Source of the DNA: Campylobacteraceae bacterium
GTDB taxonomy: Bacteria > Campylobacterota > Campylobacteria > Campylobacterales > Sulfurovaceae
DNA: 9,415 nt
Assembly (NCBI GenBank): GCA_027023145.1
Contig: JALVWV010000211.1
Location: 1 to 9,415 of the forward strand
Direction of reading: 5' to 3'
The position numbers were made by a program, and so were the translations under genes. The notes under the pieces are model-generated. The model was given only the letters and a program-made list of their open reading frames with translations, was not told where the DNA came from and searched no databases. Shown in pieces: positions 4,552-9,415 of the stretch. How positions within the stretch are numbered: the first letter of the stretch is position 1; each line of letters opens with the position of its first letter.

Positions 4552-4615
4552 GGGTATTCTCGCGTAGGGTGTGCAATAGCACACCAAAATCGTTGCGCGA
4601 TTTGTCAAAATACCC
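4552..4615. repeat. Branched inverted-repeat element upstream of queH
   Basis: The outer arms GGGTATT (4552-4558) and AATACCC (4609-4615) enclose two hairpins in tandem: GGTGTGC-AATA-GCACACC (4568-4585) and AAATCG-TTGCG-CGATTT (4587-4603). All three pairings are perfect. The element ends 24 bp before the queH ribosome binding site. It could fold as a three-way junction in DNA or in the leader RNA. I cannot tell whether it is a mobile repeat or a regulatory leader; CCTTAGGGGTGC at its right edge is the inverse of a string at 864-876, which favours a dispersed repeat. Confidence 0.5.
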
Positions 4616-4650
4616 TTAGGGGTGCCCTAAAATTTGGATGGAGAACAGCA

Positions 4651-5730
4651 ATGTTGGTACATATCTGTTGTGCGGTGGATAGCCACTATTTTCTCCAGAA
4701 ACTCCGTGACGATTATCCCGACGAGAAGCTGATCGGTTATTTTTATGACCCCAATATCCATCCTTGGAGTGAATATTACCTTCGGCTCCTCGAAGTCCGG
4801 CGCAGCTGCAAGATGCTGAACATCGAGCTGATTGAGGGGGCGTATGACATGGAGGGGTGGCTCTCGGCTGTCCGAGGACTCGAGCACGCACCCGAAAAGG
4901 GAGTCCGGTGCAGTATCTGTTTTGACCACCGATTTGAGGCGAGTGCACAGAAAGCAGCGGAGCTGGGAGAAAAAGTTTTCACCTCCACTCTTCTGACGTC
5001 CCCTAAAAAATCGCTTGAACAATTGCGGAATTCCGGAGAAGCAATCGCGGCACGGTTTGGAATCTCCTTTGTTGCGCCTGACTATCGCAAAGCTTCCGGG
5101 ACGCAGGAGCAGAACATACTCGCCAAAGAGGCCAAACTCTATCGGCAGGACTACTGTGGATGTGTGTTTGCTCTCGGGCAGCAGCGGGCGCAGCAGGAGC
5201 GGATCGCCGACGAGCTCATGAGCCCCATTTCGGGGCAAATTCAGCCCGAATCGATCGAAGAGCGGATTGCTTTGTATGAGCAACGTCTCGAGCTTGAAGC
5301 TGATGATCGCCCGTATACGATCGTCAAAGAGCGCTTCCTCAACTGGCGCCTCAGCCATGCCCGACTCACTGTGCGTGGGGTTTCGACTCCGGTGCATATC
5401 CTCCCCTATTCTACCCTCAAAAAAAACTACACACGCGGCCGAATTGAACAGCAGGTCAAGGGTATCGCCCACCTGAGCCGTGATGAAGTGAAGTTTCTCT
5501 CACTTGCGGATTACAATCGGATAACACAGTCCCATTATGGGGATGTTACCACCTTGATTTTCGCTCCACCACCTTTTGAGGCAGAGGTGGCATTGCGTCG
5601 ATCCTTGCTGAGCTCAGCGTACGATTTGAGTACGATCTGTATCGTCGAGATGCTGCCCAAGAACAAAATAGAGCTCTGGCTTGAAGCGCAGACGTATGAG
5701 GATGTCCGTGAGCGGCTGATTCCCCTTTGA
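4651..5730 (+). CDS. queH: Epoxyqueuosine reductase QueH with long C-terminal extension
   Basis: QueH (former DUF208) reduces epoxyqueuosine to queuosine at the tRNA wobble position, the last step of queuosine synthesis, using an iron-sulfur cluster. The protein has 359 aa. The core is at about 1-180: adjacent cysteines C6-C7 in LVHICCAVDS, YFYDPNIHPWSEY (30-42), C87 and C90 in RCSICFDHR, and C169 and C171 in YCGC, which are the expected cluster and redox cysteines. Residues about 181-359 form an extension beyond the minimal ~200-aa QueH; it is soluble and has no motif I recognise, though similar-length QueH proteins occur in Campylobacterota. I chose ATG 4651 because GGAG lies 7 nt upstream and homology begins at MLVHICC; the open frame back to TTG 4531 runs through a repeat. 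It is not tightly linked to fabZ (81-bp gap with its own promoter). Confidence 0.92.
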   Translation: MLVHICCAVDSHYFLQKLRDDYPDEKLIGYFYDPNIHPWSEYYLRLLEVRRSCKMLNIELIEGAYDMEGWLSAVRGLEHAPEKGVRCSICFDHRFEASAQKAAELGEKVFTSTLLTSPKKSLEQLRNSGEAIAARFGISFVAPDYRKASGTQEQNILAKEAKLYRQDYCGCVFALGQQRAQQERIADELMSPISGQIQPESIEERIALYEQRLELEADDRPYTIVKERFLNWRLSHARLTVRGVSTPVHILPYSTLKKNYTRGRIEQQVKGIAHLSRDEVKFLSLADYNRITQSHYGDVTTLIFAPPPFEAEVALRRSLLSSAYDLSTICIVEMLPKNKIELWLEAQTYEDVRERLIPL

Positions 5731-5766
5731 ATCGGGTCGGTTAATCGCCGATTTACTTCTTTTGGG

Positions 5767-5772
5767 TAAAAT
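5767..5772 (+). promoter_or_regulatory. -10 box for the fabZ-clpX-mreBC operon
   Basis: TAAAAT in the context TTTTGGGTAAAATATTGG, preceded by a T-rich stretch, which is the usual look of Campylobacterota housekeeping promoters. It lies 45 bp upstream of the fabZ GTG. A loose hairpin AATCGG/CCGATT (5730-5735, 5748-5753) followed by a T-rich run just before it might end queH transcription. Confidence 0.45.
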
Positions 5773-5811
5773 ATTGGACTTAATAACAGAATTTCTCTCC
5801 AAGGACATCGC

Positions 5812-6258
5812 GTGCAATACGATATCAACGCCATCAAGAAAATCCTCCCCCATCGCTATCCGATCCTCCTCGTCGACCGTGTGACGGAACTCACCGTCAA
5901 TGAATCGATTGTCGCTTACAAAAATATCACCGCCTCTGAGCCGGTTTTTGAGGGGCATTTTCCTGATCAGCCGATCTACCCCGGTGTCTACATGATCGAA
6001 GGGATGGCGCAGGCGGGCGGGATCCTTGCTTTTGAGAGCCACACCAAAGAAAACATCAACATGAACGGCAAGATCGTCTACTTCATGAGTATCGACAAAG
6101 CCAAATTTCGTGTCCCAGTTACCCCGGGTGATCGTCTCGAGTACCGTGTTGAAGTGACCAAAAAACGTGGGCAGATTTGGCAATTTATCGGCAAAGCTTA
6201 TGTCGAGGATAAGCTTGTTGCCGAAGCCGAGCTCAAAGCCATGGTTGCGGATAAGTAG
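5812..6258 (+). CDS. fabZ: 3-hydroxyacyl-ACP dehydratase FabZ
   Basis: FabZ dehydrates (3R)-hydroxyacyl-ACP to trans-2-enoyl-ACP in the cytoplasmic type II fatty-acid elongation cycle. This 148-aa protein shows the whole hotdog-fold signature: ILPHRYPILLVDRV at 11-24, then the catalytic block GHFPDQPIYPGVYMIEGMAQ at 48-67 with the active-site H49 and E63. Length is typical (140-155 aa). The start is GTG at 5812, with AAGGA at 5801-5805. Only 3 bp separate its stop from the clpX start, so translation is likely coupled. In Campylobacter jejuni and Helicobacter pylori fabZ is followed by lpxA and then clpX; here lpxA is absent from that place. Fatty acids made here supply phospholipids and lipid A. 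Confidence 0.97.
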   Translation: MQYDINAIKKILPHRYPILLVDRVTELTVNESIVAYKNITASEPVFEGHFPDQPIYPGVYMIEGMAQAGGILAFESHTKENINMNGKIVYFMSIDKAKFRVPVTPGDRLEYRVEVTKKRGQIWQFIGKAYVEDKLVAEAELKAMVADK

Positions 6259-6261
6259 GCG

Positions 6262-7473
6262 ATGATGAAAAAATGCAGCTTTTGCGAAAGCATCGAACGG
6301 GAAGAGAATCCACTGATTGCTGGCAACAACGCATACATTTGCTCCAACTGTGTTGTTTCAGCTTACAAGATTTTGTTTGGAGAGGATGAAGTCAAGCCCC
6401 ACACCGATTTTGACATCAATATGCTTACCCCCAAGGAGATCAAGCGGCATCTTGATGCGTACGTTATCGGGCAAAATCAAGCCAAAAAAACCCTCTCTGT
6501 TGCCGTCTACAACCATTATAAGCGTATCCTCAAAGAATCGACCGATGATGATACCGATATCGCCAAATCCAACATTCTGTTGATCGGCCCTACTGGCAGC
6601 GGTAAGACCCTGCTGGCTCAGACCATTGCCCGTTTCCTGGATGTCCCCATTGCCATCACCGATGCGACCAACCTCACCGAAGCAGGCTACGTCGGAGAAG
6701 ATGTCGAAAACATCCTAACCAAGCTCCTTCAGTCCGCTGACGGCGACATCGAGCGGGCTCAGCGGGGGATCGTCTTCATCGACGAAGTAGACAAGATCGC
6801 TAGGATGGGCGAAAACCGCTCCATTACCCGTGACGTCTCCGGCGAAGGGGTACAACAGGCACTCCTCAAGATTATCGAAGGTTCCATCGTCAATATCTCG
6901 CCCAAGGGGGGGCGCAAACATCCCAACCAGGATTTTACCCAGATTGATACCACCGATATTCTCTTTATCTGCGGAGGTGCATTTGACGGTCTCAATGACA
7001 TCATCAAGCGCCGCATTGGGGGCAACACTCTCGGGTTTGGCCAAACCAAACGGAGCAAAAGCGAAGAAGACGAACTTCTCCACGAAGTCGAACCAGATGA
7101 TTTGGTCACCTACGGTCTCATCCCGGAACTCATCGGGCGCTTGCATATCACGGCGACGCTGGAGCAAATTACCGTCGAAGACATGGTGCGGATTTTAACC
7201 GAGCCCAAAAATGCGCTGATCAAGCAATATCAAAAGCTGTTTGAACTCGACGACGTCATCCTCACGTTTGAACCGGAAGCACTGGATGCGATTGCCCAGA
7301 AGGCGATCGAGCGGAAGACCGGTGCCCGAGGATTGCGTTCAATCCTCGAGGAGTTGCTGCTCGATGTGATGTACCAGCTACCGGATCTATCTGGGTACGA
7401 AGTGATCATCACACCGGAAGTGATTCACGAAAATGCCGATCCACTCTACTTGAAAAATAAAAAAAGCGCATAA
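6262..7473 (+). CDS. clpX: ATP-dependent Clp protease ATP-binding subunit ClpX
   Basis: ClpX is the hexameric AAA+ unfoldase that feeds substrates to ClpP. All parts are present in 403 aa: the N-terminal zinc-binding domain with C5, C8, C27 and C30; Walker A GPTGSGKT (109-116); the pore-1 loop GYVG (142-145); Walker B VFIDEVDK (171-178); the RKH loop (218-220); the ClpP-contacting loop LGF at 257-259 (IGF in E. coli); the arginine finger R293 in LIGRL; and sensor 2 GARGLR (354-359). The start is ATG 6262 or 6265, as two Met codons stand together; the ribosome site would lie in the end of fabZ (AAGTAGG), a weak match that fits translational coupling. ClpP itself is not in this window. The length is normal for the family (400-425 aa). 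Confidence 0.97.
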   Translation: MMKKCSFCESIEREENPLIAGNNAYICSNCVVSAYKILFGEDEVKPHTDFDINMLTPKEIKRHLDAYVIGQNQAKKTLSVAVYNHYKRILKESTDDDTDIAKSNILLIGPTGSGKTLLAQTIARFLDVPIAITDATNLTEAGYVGEDVENILTKLLQSADGDIERAQRGIVFIDEVDKIARMGENRSITRDVSGEGVQQALLKIIEGSIVNISPKGGRKHPNQDFTQIDTTDILFICGGAFDGLNDIIKRRIGGNTLGFGQTKRSKSEEDELLHEVEPDDLVTYGLIPELIGRLHITATLEQITVEDMVRILTEPKNALIKQYQKLFELDDVILTFEPEALDAIAQKAIERKTGARGLRSILEELLLDVMYQLPDLSGYEVIITPEVIHENADPLYLKNKKSA

Positions 7474-7491
7474 TCAAAGAAGGACAGACTT

Positions 7492-8535
7492 ATGGGATTA
7501 TTTAAAAACCTTTTTGGAACGTTTTCCAAAGACCTCGCAATTGATCTTGGTACGGCCAATATCCTCGTCCTCGTCAAAGGGCAGGGGATCAGCATCAATG
7601 AGCCGTCTGTTGTCGCCATTCAGGTGGACAAACATGGACAGGAGAGGGTCTTGGCTGTCGGGCATGAAGCCAAAGATATGGTGGGGAAAACACCAGGAAA
7701 TATCAAGGCAATCCGCCCGATGAAAGATGGCGTTATCGCTGACTTTCAAGTGACCGAGCTGATGATCGAGCACTTTATAAACAAAGTGCATGGTCGCAAA
7801 ATGTTTTCGGCGCCCCGTATCGTTATTTGTGTCCCGTATGGTTTGACTCAGGTGGAGCGCAAGGCAGTCAAAGAGTCGGCGACCAACGCTGGGGCTCGTT
7901 CTGTGTATCTGATTGAAGAGCCTATGGCGGCAGCTATCGGTGCCGGTCTTCCGGTTCGCGACCCCAATGGTAACTTGGTTGTCGACATCGGAGGGGGAAC
8001 GACGGAAATAGGCGTGATCTCACTGGGGGGGCTTGTGCTGAGCAAATCGATTCGTATCGCCGGAGATAAGCTCGATGCAGCCATCACCGACTATGTAAAG
8101 AAAAAATTCAACCTCCTCATCGGAGATCGGATTGCCGAAGAGCTCAAGATCAAGATCGGTACGGCGGTCAAACTGGATGAAGAGCTGCGCACGCAAGTAC
8201 GTGGTCGTGACCAGGTTGAGGGGATTTTGACGTCGGTAGATATCACCAGCGAACACATTCGTGAAGCGATGGAAGAGCCTCTGCGACAGATTGCCGAAGC
8301 GCTCAAAAGTGTCCTCGAAGAGATGCCGCCCGATCTGGCCGGAGACATCGTCCAGAACGGCGTGGTGCTTACCGGTGGCGGCGCCCTCATCCGTGGCTTG
8401 GACAAATACCTTTCGGATTTTGTCAAATTGCCCATCTATGTAGCAGAAGACCCTCTCCTTGCCGTAGCCAAGGGGACTGGTAGAGCCCTTGAGGAATTGG
8501 ATCTCCTTCAGCAAACTTCCTTCGACGACGAGTGA
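7492..8535 (+). CDS. mreB: Rod-shape-determining actin homologue MreB
   Basis: MreB forms membrane-bound filaments that direct lateral cell-wall synthesis with MreC, MreD, RodZ and RodA/PBP2. This 347-aa protein has the actin-fold motifs: phosphate-1 IDLGTANI (17-24), the catalytic-Glu region LIEEPMAAAIG (140-150), phosphate-2 VVDIGGGTTEIGV (163-175) and the adenosine loop VLTGGGALIRG (292-302). The N-terminus MGLFKNLFG is an amphipathic helix suited to membrane binding. The start is ATG at 7492 with GAAGGA 7 nt upstream, 18 bp after the clpX stop; mreC follows after 14 bp. Length and motifs are normal. Linkage to clpX is a Campylobacterota trait. Confidence 0.98.
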   Translation: MGLFKNLFGTFSKDLAIDLGTANILVLVKGQGISINEPSVVAIQVDKHGQERVLAVGHEAKDMVGKTPGNIKAIRPMKDGVIADFQVTELMIEHFINKVHGRKMFSAPRIVICVPYGLTQVERKAVKESATNAGARSVYLIEEPMAAAIGAGLPVRDPNGNLVVDIGGGTTEIGVISLGGLVLSKSIRIAGDKLDAAITDYVKKKFNLLIGDRIAEELKIKIGTAVKLDEELRTQVRGRDQVEGILTSVDITSEHIREAMEEPLRQIAEALKSVLEEMPPDLAGDIVQNGVVLTGGGALIRGLDKYLSDFVKLPIYVAEDPLLAVAKGTGRALEELDLLQQTSFDDE

Positions 8536-8549
8536 CATAAGCAGGATCG

Positions 8550-9415
8550 ATGAAATCACGCATCCTTTTTTTACTGTTGTTGTTTGTGGCATTGTTTATC
8601 CTTATTACGCGCAGCAACCATTCGATACAGGATACCATCCTTACCGTCGTTACCCCAATCAAGCAAACGTACAGGAGCTTAACCCAATCGGTCAAGGATC
8701 GTGGAAAAAGTTATATTTTTCAAAAAGAGAATATCCAGAAGCTGACCAGAGAAAATAAGAAATTGCGAAAATATTTGCTGGACCAGACCCACTATCTCCA
8801 GCAAGTCTCTACCCTGTACAAAAAAATCCCTTCCCTTGAGAAGTTACCCCACCACAGTATGGAACTGGTCGATACCATTTCATATATCCGTCTTAACAGT
8901 TTCAACGAGATCATGCTGACCCGTCCAAAAAAAGCAAAACTGGAGGAGAATCATCTCTATGGTTTAATTCAAAATGAAGTTGTAGGGGGGACAGCTGTCC
9001 GGAGAGGAGATCATCTCTATGGGTACCTCACGTCCAATCCGCGATGCCGTTTTGGGGTGTTTGTCGGCAAGAGTCGTTCTCCCGGTATCGCCGAGGGACT
9101 TGACAAGGAGACTATGGTCGTAAAATTTATCCCAAAATGGGCCAAAGTCGACGTGGGAGACAAAGTAGAGACCAGTGGGCTTGATGGGATCTTTTTTGCC
9201 AATGTTCCCGTCGGCACAGTGAAAAAAGTCGCTATAGAGAGCAGCTACAAAAGTGCCTACATCAAAACATACAACGACACCCTACATCCTGATTATTTCT
9301 TCTTGATTACCGATCCTGCCCCATATCTCGCTTCAGACTACGACAGAGATCATACCCATTTGAATACCAACGCCACCCCTGTGGAGGTGACCATAAGTCG
9401 CGCTCCGGACGCAAA
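8550..9415 (+). CDS. mreC: Rod-shape-determining protein MreC, 3'-truncated by window edge
   Basis: From ATG 8550 the frame is open for 288 codons to the window end without a stop. The protein begins with a signal anchor (residues 4-20, ILFLLLLFVALFILIT) after a short basic start, then a periplasmic coiled coil (about 55-90, KENIQKLTRENKKLRKYL) and a beta-rich domain. Residues 200-223 (VDVGDKVETSGLDGIFF, then VPVG) match the conserved MreC signature, usually of the form GDxVxTSGLxGxFPxGIPVG. MreC is the bitopic inner-membrane scaffold that joins MreB to the wall-synthesis complex. Its ribosome site AGGA (8543-8546) is only 3 nt from the ATG, closer than usual, so coupling with mreB may help. 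At DNA level the 13 bases ATCATCTCTATGG are duplicated 60 bp apart (8950, 9010), giving two HLYG motifs. Confidence 0.93.
   Translation, partial: MKSRILFLLLLFVALFILITRSNHSIQDTILTVVTPIKQTYRSLTQSVKDRGKSYIFQKENIQKLTRENKKLRKYLLDQTHYLQQVSTLYKKIPSLEKLPHHSMELVDTISYIRLNSFNEIMLTRPKKAKLEENHLYGLIQNEVVGGTAVRRGDHLYGYLTSNPRCRFGVFVGKSRSPGIAEGLDKETMVVKFIPKWAKVDVGDKVETSGLDGIFFANVPVGTVKKVAIESSYKSAYIKTYNDTLHPDYFFLITDPAPYLASDYDRDHTHLNTNATPVEVTISRAPDA

Noticed and set aside
4531..4650. Forty extra N-terminal codons of queH from a TTG start
   Set aside because: They run through the repeat hairpin and branched element, lack a ribosome site, and precede the conserved MLVHICC start, which has GGAG upstream.
4627..5472. 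A 281-codon minus-strand frame opposite queH
   Set aside because: The plus strand has all QueH motifs; the antisense product resembles nothing and its composition mirrors the coding strand.

Overview
The window looks like a chromosomal segment of a Campylobacterota (formerly Epsilonproteobacteria) bacterium. The strongest sign is the gene run fabZ-clpX-mreB-mreC on the right, an order known from Campylobacter, Helicobacter and Sulfurimonas (there with lpxA between fabZ and clpX). TATAAT/TAAAAT -10 boxes with weak or no -35 support this. Base composition looks close to half G+C by eye, which would suit a free-living sulfur oxidiser of the Sulfuricurvum/Sulfurovum/Nitratifractor type rather than a low-GC host-associated species; the genus is a guess.

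Left part (1-2149): a minus-strand gene runs off the left edge and is divergent from a small four-helix membrane protein (DUF6524-like). Their shared promoter region carries a perfect 9-bp inverted repeat. A repeat-rich gap of 200 bp follows, then a 421-aa multi-pass membrane protein with a His/Glu-rich segment that I do not recognise.

Middle part (2150-4650): an accessory-like stretch. It has a minus-strand thioredoxin (WCAPC), an AT-rich remnant of a DUF4143-type AAA ATPase (only the C-terminal ~95 residues survive), an ExoX-like DEDDh exonuclease and a FUN14-family membrane protein. Two kinds of dispersed non-coding repeat fill the gaps: short REP/REPIN-like palindromes (cores GGGACTTTAGTCCC and CGACTTTAGTCG), and heptad arrays of TTAGGAA-like units directly after gene ends, two of which run into a GCGTTG/CAACGC hairpin plus TTTT.

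Right part (4651-9415): queH (tRNA queuosine synthesis, with a long C-terminal extension), then fabZ (fatty-acid elongation), clpX (protease unfoldase), mreB and the start of mreC (rod-shape machinery). fabZ to mreC are tightly spaced and read as one operon from a promoter at about 5767; mreC is cut by the right edge. lpxA, expected between fabZ and clpX, is absent.

I see no CRISPR array, phage module, RNA gene or obvious new defence system. The most unusual material is the repeat architecture, the ATPase remnant, the lpxA gap and the unrecognised 421-aa protein.
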